DNA of 64,000 nt from Podospora comata (taxonomy: Eukaryota; Ascomycota; Sordariomycetes; Sordariales; Podosporaceae), in assembly GCA_017354895.1 (NCBI GenBank), contig CP071493.1, positions 1,550,001-1,614,000 on the forward strand. Direction: 5' to 3'. The notes beneath the pieces are model-generated. The model searched no databases, was not told the DNA's origin, and saw only the letters and a program-made list of their open reading frames with translations. This document shows, one piece after another, positions 24,726-35,658 of this stretch. Position 1 is the first letter of the stretch. Each line of letters opens with the position of its first letter. The position numbers and the translations under genes are program-made.

Positions 24726-27413
24726 TCAAGCAGAAGGATCAACCTCCACAAAAACCTCATCCTCCTCCTTCCTATGCTCCTCCACCGGCAACTCCACCTC
24801 CTTCACCGGGTGCAACAACATGGGCGGTAAACACATCCTCCCCTCCCCACCTCTCATCCCCCCGGGCGTCTTCTCATCCTTTGTCCCAGTCTCGTCCACC
24901 TCCAACTCGAACTGTTCCCCCCCATCATTATTCACCTTGAGCCCCATCCACCGTCTATACAAATTCCCACTAAACCCCGCGTTGTAGAACCACGTCAGCC
25001 CCCTCATGTTGTGCTCCTTGTCACCGTAAACCGATGTCCTGCCCCCACCAGAGGCACCATTCCTCCCCCCGTTGAGGACCCGTGCGAGGTAATCCGCCGG
25101 CCAGGCTCTGTCGACAAACACAGGGTGAGGTGCATACACAGCCTTAAACCCGTGGTGAAGCGCCACCGTGGCTGGCCACATTTCCGGAAACGCGTGGTGT
25201 TTCTTGAAGGCTGTCTCCCTGTGCATGAGAAGGAGTAGTCGTCTTGACATTCTAGACGCGGTGATGATCTGAGCTCTTCTCGGCGGGAGGCCACGTTGGG
25301 TGTTGTACCCCGTGATATCACTCGCCAGCTTCCAGGATGTTCCCTCCGGATCGAAAATGGGCGACAAGGTGATGAGATCGGGCTCTTCCCCGACGCCCCA
25401 GGTATATTTATCCCTTTCGTAAGAAGTAGGCGGGACAGGGTCGTGCTCGTGCTCGAACCAATCTTTGGGATCTTCTGGCCGCAAGGGACCCCAGACCGAG
25501 CTTTCGGTTTGAGGTTTTGTCACTGGGGGAGAGGGGGATTTGATGGAGCCGGGGAGTTTATCCCACATGTTGTCTGCCGTCACGGTCCCGTGCTCGGTTT
25601 GGACGCGGGCCATTTGCTTGAAGTCCTCCCATGAGCCGTGGACATAAGGCATGTAGAACCTGCTGTTGCGCTCCCAGAGGCCTTTTCGAGGTTGGATTTT
25701 GGACCAATTCTCGAGTTTGGTCAGGAGGTCGTAGTAGTGGCCTGTGTAGCGGATGTCCATTTCCCATTGCCAAAAGTACTCGTATTCCGGGTGGTTGTAG
25801 GCGAAGTGCTGCATGGCCATTTGGAGGCCGCGGTAGGAGCCGTGGACGGGGAGGTCGGGACCGCGGGTGAAGAGGTCGACGATGCCTTGGTAGACGGCGA
25901 GCATTTGGGTTTGGGACCAGAGGGTGGCGATGCCGCGGAACTCTTCGGGGACGGTCTCGTTGATGCGGGCGCGGTAGGCTTCATCGTCGGCCCAGACGGG
26001 GTTGCGGGCGTCGTTGCGGACTTGGACGAGGAGGTGGACGTCGTAGCGGCCGCCAGAAGCAAGAGAGAGCTCGGCGATGAGGGCGCGGAGGTTGAGAATG
26101 TCTTCCTCCTTCCACTGAAACTCATCCCAGCAGCGGAGGACGACAGCGGTGCGAGGGAGGTCGCCTTGAGGGTTTTCCTGCGGAGGTTTCTCTTCCTCTG
26201 TCGCAGTCTTGTTATGTCCGGCCGCGGTAGGCCTGACGCTCTCAACCACGGGCGTCTTGGCCTCGCGCGCAGCGAGTTTCGCACCCCTAATTCCATCCCC
26301 AATATAGAACCCACTCGGCGCCGCCTCCTTCCTCACCAAAGGTTTATACCTCTTGGCGTTCGCTTCATAACACCGTCTCTGTGCATCCGCCCAGTCGACC
26401 GTCCTATAATCCACCTCCTTGCCCGTCCCCCGAAACTCCCCCGCCCCCTCCCTGTCGCCGTGCTCGCCCACACCAAGCCCCCCCTTCTTAATAGAATACC
26501 CATACCCATAAGGCCCATACCTCCCAAACCTCTCAAAGCACACATCCTCCGGCAACGCCAAAAGCTCATAACTCCCCAGCACATTGTCCGGAAACCCATC
26601 CGGCCTCCCCTCCAGATACCTCACCCCAGGAACTTTTACTTTCCCCCCTCCCACCTCCAAAAAACACTCCTCCACCTCCCCCTTCTGGGGCAAAACACCC
26701 CCCTTATAGCCCTCAAACCCCTTACTCTCAGGCACCCCCTTCCCCGCCCTTGTCCCCTCCCCCCCATCCCAGCCCTTTTCTTCTCCTAATCTCGGATACT
26801 CAGGCACATTCCCCTCCAACCCAACCAACCTCCTCACCCCCCCGTAATACCTCGTCAAAAAATCAAACTGCTCCCACACCGCAGGAACGGGCTTTTTAAT
26901 TGCTTCCGTCTTCCCCTCTGCGATCCGTTTATTTTCTAGTTGCGACGCGCGGATGAGGCCAAAGATGAAGATTACTATGGTTGACATCATCAGGATGCAC
27001 AGCCAGCGAATAACCTTGTTCGGGAGACGGTACAAAAACCTTGGCCGGGCTACTGGCCCCCTCCGTGGGGGTTTACGATGCCCATGTTTGGGAAGGAGCA
27101 TGTTTGTTGTTGAGGTGCGGCGGGGGGAGTCTGGGGATGATGAGCTGGGGGAGGTGGTGGGGTAGTCGCTGTCGTCGTCGGCTTCGGAGCCGGAGGAGGA
27201 GGGGGAGAATTCAGAGTCGGAGTAGCGCTCTTTGGTTGTTGCTGCTGCTCTTGTTGTTGTTGTTGGGGCGCGGAGGGGGCGGCGGGAGGAGGATGTGCTG
27301 AAGGAGTGTTTATGGTGTTTTGGGGGGACTTCCTTGTATAAAGGGAGTTTGTTGTGGTTGTTAAGGTCGCTTCCTCGTGGGCGGAGGGGGTTGAGGCTGG
27401 AGAGGAGACCCAT
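24726..27413 (-). CDS. DUF3405 family type II membrane protein
   Basis: The single exon encodes 895 aa. DUF3405 is a large fungal family without a proven function; its fold and topology suggest a Golgi or ER glycosyltransferase-like enzyme, but that is inference. The cytosolic N-terminus (about 130 residues) is Ser/Thr/Arg-rich. One membrane segment follows (near residues 135-153, IRWLCILMMSTIVIFIFGLI). The lumenal part contains the family block: RTAVVLRCWDEFQW, a segment DVHLLVQVRNDA, WSQTQMLAVYQGI, and YFWQWEMDIRYTGHYY with an acidic DxR-type motif. VHGSWEDFKQMARVQ and a histidine-bearing block near FPEMWPATVALHHGFKAV come later. The tail is acidic. It is head-to-head with the BiP-like gene. 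Confidence 0.85.
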   Translation of the reverse strand: MGLLSSLNPLRPRGSDLNNHNKLPLYKEVPPKHHKHSFSTSSSRRPLRAPTTTTRAAATTKERYSDSEFSPSSSGSEADDDSDYPTTSPSSSSPDSPRRTSTTNMLLPKHGHRKPPRRGPVARPRFLYRLPNKVIRWLCILMMSTIVIFIFGLIRASQLENKRIAEGKTEAIKKPVPAVWEQFDFLTRYYGGVRRLVGLEGNVPEYPRLGEEKGWDGGEGTRAGKGVPESKGFEGYKGGVLPQKGEVEECFLEVGGGKVKVPGVRYLEGRPDGFPDNVLGSYELLALPEDVCFERFGRYGPYGYGYSIKKGGLGVGEHGDREGAGEFRGTGKEVDYRTVDWADAQRRCYEANAKRYKPLVRKEAAPSGFYIGDGIRGAKLAAREAKTPVVESVRPTAAGHNKTATEEEKPPQENPQGDLPRTAVVLRCWDEFQWKEEDILNLRALIAELSLASGGRYDVHLLVQVRNDARNPVWADDEAYRARINETVPEEFRGIATLWSQTQMLAVYQGIVDLFTRGPDLPVHGSYRGLQMAMQHFAYNHPEYEYFWQWEMDIRYTGHYYDLLTKLENWSKIQPRKGLWERNSRFYMPYVHGSWEDFKQMARVQTEHGTVTADNMWDKLPGSIKSPSPPVTKPQTESSVWGPLRPEDPKDWFEHEHDPVPPTSYERDKYTWGVGEEPDLITLSPIFDPEGTSWKLASDITGYNTQRGLPPRRAQIITASRMSRRLLLLMHRETAFKKHHAFPEMWPATVALHHGFKAVYAPHPVFVDRAWPADYLARVLNGGRNGASGGGRTSVYGDKEHNMRGLTWFYNAGFSGNLYRRWMGLKVNNDGGEQFELEVDETGTKDEKTPGGMRGGEGRMCLPPMLLHPVKEVELPVEEHRKEEDEVFVEVDPSA

Positions 27414-29323
27414 TTTGGGGTAGGTTTGAGGACTGGAGGGGTTGGGGGGGTTAGTTGAGGGTTTGAAAGGGGGGGAATAGCTTCAGAAATGGGTGCTTAC
27501 CTGAAAAACAGACCAGACGATCAGAGTCTACGAGACTCCCTCGCTGAGACTTTGCAATCAGATGCCAATTGTCGCCATACACTCTTGTGTTTGTCCAAAA
27601 CCGAATCCAACAAAGAAATCTGTCGAGTTTTGCCTGTTGGGCGTTGTTGATACTGCCCGATAAGATTTCAAAAGTCAACAATGAACAATTGACAGTCAAA
27701 AGGCAATTCCAACCGGGCCGGTGGATATCGTGGGCTTCCCGAAGTATGTACAATCAACAAGCGTGCATAAGCTCCATTGAATATATTTCTGGGGAGCTGC
27801 TGCAGGATGCACTTCAACAACAAGTTGGATTGCCATGACGGGCGGTGTTGTGACCCCCCGCACTGATTGGTCGTCTGAATGCTGTTGTGAGCAGCATCGC
27901 GTGTTGCTCGGCAACGGGAGGCTCTCGGACAGGGGTTTGGACCTTGGTTATCGTGGGGTAAGCGCCAGCCAAGGCTAGCTTGGCTTGTCCAACTTTGATG
28001 TGATCACGATTTGGATGGACTTTGGGAAGTGAAGCATCTTTTTTTTTTTTGAAGATATCGCAAGGTTCTGCCTGAGGCTTTCATTTGATACTCGGTAAAG
28101 GTTCGCGAGACAGGATCGGTTCCAAAGTGCTGGGAGCGGGCGCATTCCAAAGCTCGTGTTAGTGTGGAATCTGTAGAGAACACGCTGTTCTCATCACAAT
28201 GGTGACTCATGGTAAAATGATAGTTTCAGCACACGATCTACTAGCATGGTTTACTGTGGTGAAGATAAGATGAAAGAATGAGATGGAAGTCATTTTTCGT
28301 CTGAGGTTCTGCGATCTGTCTTTTTTCGTATTGTAAGAGTCATCCATTGTGTGAGCTGGCCGGCGGCTAGCATGAGCATAGGGCCGTTGTGGGTTAGAGC
28401 TCATCTCCATTGAGAACAAGATGAACCTTGGTTGTGATCATCTCGTTTTTGGGAACTGAGATGTGTCTTTTTCAAGAAATGAAAGAGTCATCGGTGGGTT
28501 GCTGGTGTGTGTGTGTTGGCCTGGGTTGGGGCGGTTTGAGGATGCGGCAAAGCGGATGAGGACGATAAGTCCGAGGTGTGACCTTGGACTTTAGAGACCA
28601 ACTTTAAAGGTCAGAAAGAGGAAACCTAGGGCCTCAGATGCTTAAATTTTGAAAAATTGTGCCTGTTCTGTCGGATGTGAATGAAGTAGTTGGTGCTCCA
28701 GTGTCTGAATCGGTCAGGTCAGGGGTAAAAGGTCAGGTACATGGCTGAATATGGGACAATCGCAGTTCAGCAAAGTATCTGAAGCTTCTGACAACCATAA
28801 TCAAGTGCAAATACCGAGCTAAGCCCTGTACCTGGATCCCTACCACCGATCTACCCACACTGCCGGATCCGAATGGCAGGGCTGGGGGAGGCAGTGGTCG
28901 CAGAGGGGGAGGGTTGTTATGGTGGTGGGTCAGCTTCGACCCGCGCAGCTAGGTTCATGGTTTCAGACCCGGACCAGAACATTGGTATCTGTGACTCTTT
29001 CTCGTATTCCTGGTTTCAACAGAGGAATATGTGTTCTGTACTGAGTTCTCGTTGAATCCAGCATCTTCTGATGAGGCCGATTGTGAGGTCTGTACCCGGG
29101 AGGTATCATGCTGTGCCATCATCCATGGTGTTGACAGATTGTCAGAAGTTGAATGGCGGCTTGATTGGTTTTGTTATAACAGCTTCACACCTCAGGCTTT
29201 CTTATCATCAGTATACCTTCCCACTCATACCAATTGTTTATACATATCACTTCAATCTTGGGGATTCAGAAGATAGGTACCTACCACAAGTCCAACAACT
29301 CGTAACAGCACCAACCTCACAAG
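27414..29323. other. Divergent intergenic region between DUF3405 and BiP-like genes
   Basis: This 1.9-kb stretch separates two head-to-head genes. All frames are under about 100 codons apart from overlaps with the flanking genes and none shows a domain. I did not see a clear unfolded-protein-response element (CAGCGTG type or CCAAT-N9-CCACG) by eye. Confidence 0.5.
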
Positions 29324-31697
29324 ATGTTTCTCCGCAAAACACGCCGAAAAGTACCTCTCAAACCCCCTCACCTCCGCCCACCTCCTCAAAGCTCCTACCG
29401 CAAACTCCCCCTCTACCTCACCCTCTCCCTCTGCCTCATAGCCCTCATCATCTTCCCCCTCGCCATCCTCCCCGTAGCCTCCGCCAAATCCACCGTCTCC
29501 AATGAACCCGCCCCAGGAGAACCCATCATCGGCATCGACCTCGGCACCACCTTCTCCTGCGTGGGCGTCATGAAAGATGGCAAAGTCGACATCATCGCCA
29601 ACGACCAAGGAAGCCGAATCACACCAAGCTACGTAGCCTGGACCAAAGAAGGGGAGAGGTTGGTGGGCGAGGGGGCCAAGAACCAATTTGCGAGCAACCC
29701 CAGGAACACGATATTTGATATCAAGCGGTTGATCGGGAGGTCGTTTTCAGACAAGGGGGTGCAGGAGGATGCGCGACATATGCCTTTTACCGTTAAGAAG
29801 AGCGGGACGACGGGTGGTCCGGTGGTGGAGGTTGACGTTTCTGGACAAGGGGACATGAAGACGTTTACTCCGGAGGAAATCAGTGCGATGGTGCTGGGGA
29901 AGATGAAGGAGGTTGCCGAGGGGTTTCTTGGTGTGCCGTGAGTATTTTCTTCTTTCCCACACCCTGTTGGAAAAACGTGCTGACATGACCTTTCTCAGAG
30001 TCAAACACGCTGTGGTCACCGTCCCGGCCTACTTCAGCGACAAACAACGCCAGGCGACCAAAGACGCAGGCCTCATCGCCGGCCTCAACATCGTCCGTGT
30101 CATCAACGAGCCCACCGCCGCCGCTTTAGCCTACGGCATCGACAAAGTTGACGGCGAACGCACCATCCTCGTCTACGACCTCGGAGGCGGCACATTTGAC
30201 GTCTCGTTGCTTCAGCTCGAGGACGGTGTGTTTGAAGTCTTGTCAACAGCAGGCGACACAAGACTGGGCGGCGAGGATTTCGACAACAAAGTCATCAAGC
30301 ACCTCGCTACCCAGTTCTCCAAGGCCAATGGTGGAGCCGATGTGACGAACGACGTCAAAGCGATGGGCAAGCTGAAGAGGGAGGCTGAGAAAGCCAAACG
30401 GACGCTGAGCTCGCAGATGAGTGCTAGGGTTGAGATTGAGGGGTTGCACAAGGGGTTGGACTTTGAGTACACGCTCACCAGGGCCAATTTTGAGGAGTTG
30501 AATATGGCCATGTTCAAGAAGACGCTGAAGACGGTGGAGCAGGCGCTGAAAGATGCAAAGGTTGACAAGAAGGATGTGACTGATATCGTGATGGTGGGAG
30601 GGTCGACGAGGATTCCAAAGATTCGCGAGCTGGTCGAGGCGTACTTTGGGAAGAAGATTAGCCTGGGAGTTAATCCCGATGAGGCTGTTGCTCATGGAGC
30701 TGCGCTGCAGGGCGGTGTAAGCGTTTACATTTCAAAGCCGCAAGGGAAAGATGCTGATATTTCTGTTAGATCATTGCCGGCGAGGAATCCATGATCACGA
30801 ACGCTATTTTGGACATCACCCCCCTCACGCTGGGTATCGAGACCACAGGAGGAGTCATGGTAGGCGCATTCACCTTGATTGCCATACGGAGAGTGATTCC
30901 ATGAGCTGACAGGAGAGAAGACCAAGTTGATCTTGCGAAACACGGCGATTCCCACGGTAAGTCCTCAGAACTCATGGCAGTCTCTCCGTCTCACTAACCG
31001 GGCCGCAGAAAAAATCCCAAATCTTTTCAACAGCAGCGGACAACCAAAACGTTGTTCAGATCAAGGTCTACGAGGGCGAGCGCGCACTGACCAAGGACAA
31101 CAACCTCCTGGGCAAATTCGAACTCACCGGCATCCCACCAGCACCAAGAGGTGTCCCCCAGATCGAGGTCTCGTTTACGATTGACGTCAATGGTATCTTG
31201 GAAGTCACCGCCCACGACAAGGGTACCGGGAAGGCAGAGAGCGTTACGATTACCAACGACGGAGGACGGCTGTCTGCCGAGGAAATCGAGCGTTTGATCT
31301 TGGAGGCCGAGGGGTATGCCGAGAAAGATAAGGAGATTCGAGAGCGGATCGAAGCCAGAAATGGGCTTGAGAACTACGCCTTTAGCCTCAAGAACCAGGT
31401 GAATGATGAACAGGGCATGGGTGGCAGGATTGATGGTGATGATAAGGATACTGTAAGTCGAGTTCCCAGACCTGTTGTTTGGACTGGTGCTAACGATGAT
31501 TCCAGATCATGGATGCCCTGAGCGAGGCGATGGGTTGGTTGGATGAGAATGCCGCTACGGCGACGGCGGAGGACTTTGAAGAACAGAAGGAAAGGCTGTC
31601 GAATGTGGCTTATCCCATCACCAGCAAACTGTACGCCGAGTCTGGCGGTAGTGGTGCTGGCTACGATGACGAGCCGGATATTCATGATGAGTTGTAG
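29324..31697 (+). CDS. ER-lumenal Hsp70 of BiP/Kar2 type with HDEL
   Basis: This is an ER Hsp70 that would bind unfolded chains and assist translocation. Exons are 29324-29937, 29999-30716, 30770-30859, 30921-30956, 31009-31452 and 31506-31697, all with GT-AG introns of 52-61 bp, giving 697 aa; typical fungal BiP is about 660. The ATPase domain begins [14 protein letters not shown] (IDLGTT at 71-76), with [12 protein letters not shown] and [14 protein letters not shown]. The substrate-binding domain has [12 protein letters not shown] and GVPQIEVSF. The C-terminus is EPDIHDEL, an ER retrieval signal. The first 27 residues before the hydrophobic signal core (about 28-53) are basic and Pro-rich, unusually long for BiP. 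Several normally invariant BiP positions differ (for example [11 protein letters not shown]). It may be a paralogue rather than the main BiP. Confidence 0.92.
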
Positions 31698-32498
31698 ATA
31701 TGTACTTGGAACTGTGTTTTGACTGGGTACCAGTTCCATGCTGGTCAGGATGGATATTGAACAGAGACCTGGTATAGGACCAGATTACCGTAGATATCCA
31801 TCAAACAGACCGAGTTTCACAGTTTGTTTGTGGCGGTTGATATGCTCAAAGTGTGTCCATAACAGAAACATCTCGACTTGCAATGATTCTACAGCAAACA
31901 GATGCCAGTTGGCCTGGTGTCCAGATAAGTCGAAGCCTCTCAACCTGTAAGTCATGCTGGCCCGGGATTGGGAACGATGCTTGGGTCGGTTAAACATCGG
32001 TGCAGACTTCCCCAGACCGGAGGTGGAGCCTTCTTCCAGGTTCCACGTTGCCCCGTGCTTGAGAGGATTGGGGGGGAGGCTCGGCAGGTGGCTGAAGACG
32101 AAAATACCGAGGTTCACGAGCGCTTTCGACCACCCGAGAAGGGTCGCTCCAGAACCAAGGCTCTCCACCCTTCTCTGCCGTCATCTTGAAAATCACCCCT
32201 TCACCCTTCTCTGCGCCGGGGACGTATTGCCTCCACCCTTCCCTCTTTGATTTTAAGCCAGTAGCGACCTACACGATATTCTCGCACCAACAACGACTGA
32301 CTCTTCTTTGTTGCTCCGACAAATACGCGTGTGGCTGGTGTGTGTGGGCGGCTACCGAGGCCAGGCATCGACCAGTTTGCGACCTGTTCGCTGTGACCCG
32401 CTGTTGCCACCCCGGAAACCCTTGTCCGCCGGCTGAGCGCGCCTCTGTGCTTTTCTCAACATCCCAGCAACAGCAACTCTCCCCCCGTTTGCAACACG
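31698..32498. other. Intergenic region before pex13
   Basis: This 0.8-kb gap holds the 3' flank of the BiP-like gene and the pex13 promoter and leader. Frames of up to 141 codons cross the pex13 start but have no domain. Confidence 0.55.
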
Positions 32499-33970
32499 AT
32501 GGCATCGCCGCCAAAACCGTGGGAAAGACCAGGCGCAGCGTCTGGAACGACTGGTTAGTGCCTCCTTTATTATCATACGCTCATTCGGATTCATTCAGAG
32601 CATCTCACTAATCACGCAACAATAGCAACTCTTTCTTCCCCATCCTCAGCCGCTCCAGCTGCGACAACAACTGCGACTCCCAACGCACTTTCCAATCCCG
32701 CCATGGCGACTTCCACCACAACCGCGTCCGGTACCCCGCCGATACCGCCAATTCCGGCCTCTCTGACCTCTTCGGTCACACAGAACGCGGCTGCTTACAG
32801 CAGGCCATACGCCGCCTCGCCCTATGGCGGAGGTTACGGTTCAACCTACTCGTCGCCCTACTCATCACCATACAACAGATATGGCGGTATGGGCGGTATG
32901 GGCGGTATGGGTGGTTATGGGGGCTATGGAAGTAGCATGTATGGAGGCATGGGTGGATATGGTGGCGGCATGTACGGAGGAGGCATGTACGGGGGCGGGA
33001 TGCCAGGAGACCCAAACAACCCAGAGAGTCTCACCAACCGCTTCAACATGAGCACCCAGGCCACCTTCCAGATGCTCGAAGGCATTGTGGGCGCTTTCGG
33101 AGGATTTGCCCAGATGCTGGAGAGCACTTACATGGCCACGCATTCCAGCTTCTTCGGTAAGTGACGTCGCCAACAGATTGATATTGGCGCGAGACTGACG
33201 TTATCATAGCCATGGTATCTGTGGCCGAACAGTTTGGAAACCTACGTGACACCCTCGGCTCAGTTTTGGGTATCTTTACCCTGATGCGTTGGATTCGCAC
33301 CCTGATCGCCAGGATTACAGGCAGACCCCCACCGGTGGATGCCACAGCCCTCACGCCCGCTGCGTTCGCCCGCTTCGAGGGCCGCAAGCTTCCCGACGGC
33401 AGCGCCCCACCCAAGCCCAGCCGCAAGCCTCTCTTCTTCTTCCTCCTCGCCGCCTTCGGCCTCCCGATGATCATGAGCAGGATTATCCGAGGGCTGGCTG
33501 CCAGCGCTGAAGAAGAGGAGCGCAAGCGCCAAATCATGGCTGCTCAGCAAGTTGTTGACCCCAACAATCTTGTCTTCTGCCGCGTGCTCTACGACTTTAC
33601 CCCTGCCAATAGCGGTCCGGCTGCCGTTCAGGGAGTCGATATCCAGGTGCACAAGGGCGACTTTGTTGCCGTCCTGAGCAAGAGCGATCCCATGGGCAAC
33701 CCAAGCGAGTGGTGGAAGTGCCGCGCTCGCGATGGAAGAATTGGATATCTCCCTGCGAATTTCCTCGAAGTTATGCGCAAGCCCAACGAGCCCATCGCTG
33801 CCATCAAGAACACCCCCGCCAGCGAGAGCAGTAGAACTAGCTCCTTGACCAGCTCCGTCAGCGCCCCTGGCACGCTCAGCACGAACCCCCTGAAGGCCCC
33901 CCCGATGCCGACAACCAAGGTTGGCGACGTGACCGTGGAGAGCTTCCAGAAGTCAACGTTCCAATCTTAG
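32499..33970 (+). CDS. Peroxisomal docking protein Pex13
   Basis: Pex13 is a peroxisomal membrane protein of the docking/translocation complex that binds Pex5 and Pex14. Exons are 32499-32553, 32626-33156 and 33210-33970, with introns of 72 and 53 bp, giving 448 aa. The start MASPPKPWERPG is the conserved Pex13 N-terminus. Residues about 60-120 are a Tyr/Gly/Met-rich repeat. The conserved membrane region follows (FQMLEGIVGAFGGFAQMLEST through about residue 290), with a hydrophobic segment near 269-288. The SH3 domain spans about 315-385 (VLYDFTP, EWWKCRARDGRIGYLPANFLEV). The protein ends VESFQKSTFQS. Directly after its TAG stop the same frame stays open for another 119 codons (see findings). 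Confidence 0.96.
32880..33002 (+). repeat. Gly/Tyr/Met-coding tandem repeats in pex13
   Basis: Units such as GGMGGM, GGYGGY and MYGGGMYGGG are encoded by near-identical GGCGGTATG and TACGGAGGAGGCATG blocks. The repeat lies in the N-terminal YG-rich region of Pex13. Confidence 0.85.
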
Positions 33971-34330
33971 AAGGAGGCCAATGTCATACCTGGACCTGTT
34001 ATCAGTACGCACTCGGCACAGCCGGTTCCTGCTTCTGCGAATTCAAGCCGACGCTCTCATTCTCAGCCAGAGCTTTCCATCATTTTACAAGAGTTTAGGA
34101 AGACGAGGATGACTCCAGTGCCGCGCTACGATAAGCAGTCGGGAACTATGGTATACGTGAATCCCCTGACCGGGGCCCCTCTGATGAATGGAAACCCGGT
34201 TGTGCATTACCAAGATCCTTCACAACAGGCTGCCCACAATCCTCGACAGGGACTCTCGCTTGAAGATTTACTTCGGATGGGCAATGTGAAGCATGCGAAG
34301 TGGGTGAAGAAGGCGAAGACGACGTTCTGA
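33971..34330 (+). other. In-frame coding-like extension after the pex13 stop
   Basis: Starting at the codon after the pex13 TAG (33968-33970), 119 codons are open in the same frame up to TGA at 34328-34330. An ATG at 34109 could start a separate 73-residue protein (MTPVPRYDKQSGTMVYVNP...LRMGNVKHAKWVKKAKTTF). The stretch reads like protein, with mixed hydrophobic and charged residues and no low-complexity filler. Possible explanations are stop readthrough, an alternative splice using the TTAG at 33967-33970 as acceptor, a separate small gene, or chance. I do not recognise the sequence. Confidence 0.4.
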
Positions 34331-35658
34331 GACCGTACAACAACAACAGCATTACAGCCTTTCTCTCTTTTTTGTGTGTATTTCAGCAGCAACAAACCCG
34401 ACTATTAATATCCCACGAACTCGATGTACCGCGACGAAGGTCATAACGTCAGCATATCTTACCGATGCGAGTCCGATCTCTTTTTTGGCAAAGGGAGAGG
34501 GGGGGAGGATGACGGAACGAAGGAAGGATAGGAAGGAGTGGGAAACGGGTTAACGAAAAGAATCTTTTTCATACAACAAAGTCATGGCGTTTTTTTTTTT
34601 TTTGGAGTTGATGATGACACCATACAGAGCATCAGTTATTCTTGATGAAGCGATGGGAATGAAATTCCTATTATTATTGTACTTTTGTTCTGTTTGCTTT
34701 GGGGGGATTTGGGGGGTATTGTAAGCGATAAGGGGGAGGAAGAGCGATTTATTTTGGGACTTGTGTGGTGACGACGAAGGGGGGGGGTTGTGTGTGTGTG
34801 GTCTTGATAGTTGTATTAAATGAGAGGTATCTTGAACATTGTGCTGTTTGGTTGTTCTATTCCGTTGGTCATGGGATGTTACCCATTGTAGGCTCAACAA
34901 GAGTGGACAGTTGCTACGAGGTGAACGATTTGCATGTGATAGACACGGCTAGGCCGCGCGTGTCCTGAACATGTGCGTCAGTGTCGCGTGATGTCTCCAG
35001 TTTGGATGGATTTCCATGTTGCACTTTTGGTGGAGCAAAACGCAGAAACACATATTGAAACATGGGACGACAAAGAAAGAGCCTCCTCACCATATAACAT
35101 GAAAATGGCAGTAAACTCAAAACCTGGGATTCACTACCTTGGGCATCTGGCCAAAAAGGCAAAACAAGGGAAAGAGGACTGTTCTGCTTTCATAGCCTCT
35201 GTTTGGTTCTTTGATAGTCATATCATACAAAATTTTAAATAAAAAAAAACCCTCATCCTTCCCCCATACTTCTCGTCCCTTCCCTCCGAAATTCATCGAA
35301 TGTTATTTTCGCCTCCTTCTTTCTCTCTTGCTCTTGCCTTATTTATCGCTGCCAATCTCTGTAATTTCCCCCGTTTCTGTTTCTTGCCCCCCTAACCGAC
35401 GCCCAAAGAGAAACAGTGACAAAATGTTTTTTTTTTACTTAATAAAAAAAAAAAAAAAGACATCCCCTCTTGATGAGATAGAAGGGGAAAGACCACAACC
35501 ATGAAATGACCAAAACCCCAGTCCCAGGGCAGAGATAAAGTCGCCATAACGAAAAAAAAAATGTATACAATATTCCCGTGATAAAGAAAAGGTTACCCGC
35601 AGAGCAAAGCGAGAATAGGAGGCATGGATGGTGTTGATGTCCCCGCCGAAAGAAGAAA
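34331..35658. other. Convergent intergenic region between pex13 and toa1
   Basis: This stretch holds the two 3' flanks. It contains several A and T homopolymers (for example about 35427-35459). I see no gene in it. Confidence 0.55.

Noticed and set aside
25638-26789. A 383-codon open frame on the plus strand
   Set aside because: It is antisense to the well-supported DUF3405 gene and reads as low-complexity Val/Gly then Pro/His sequence, an effect of the codon bias of the true gene.
33920-33970. A 51-bp intron that would remove the pex13 stop
   Set aside because: The possible donors (GTTGGC, GTGACC) are weak and it would delete the VESFQKSTF end, which looks like a natural Pex13 terminus; kept only as an alternative in the finding.
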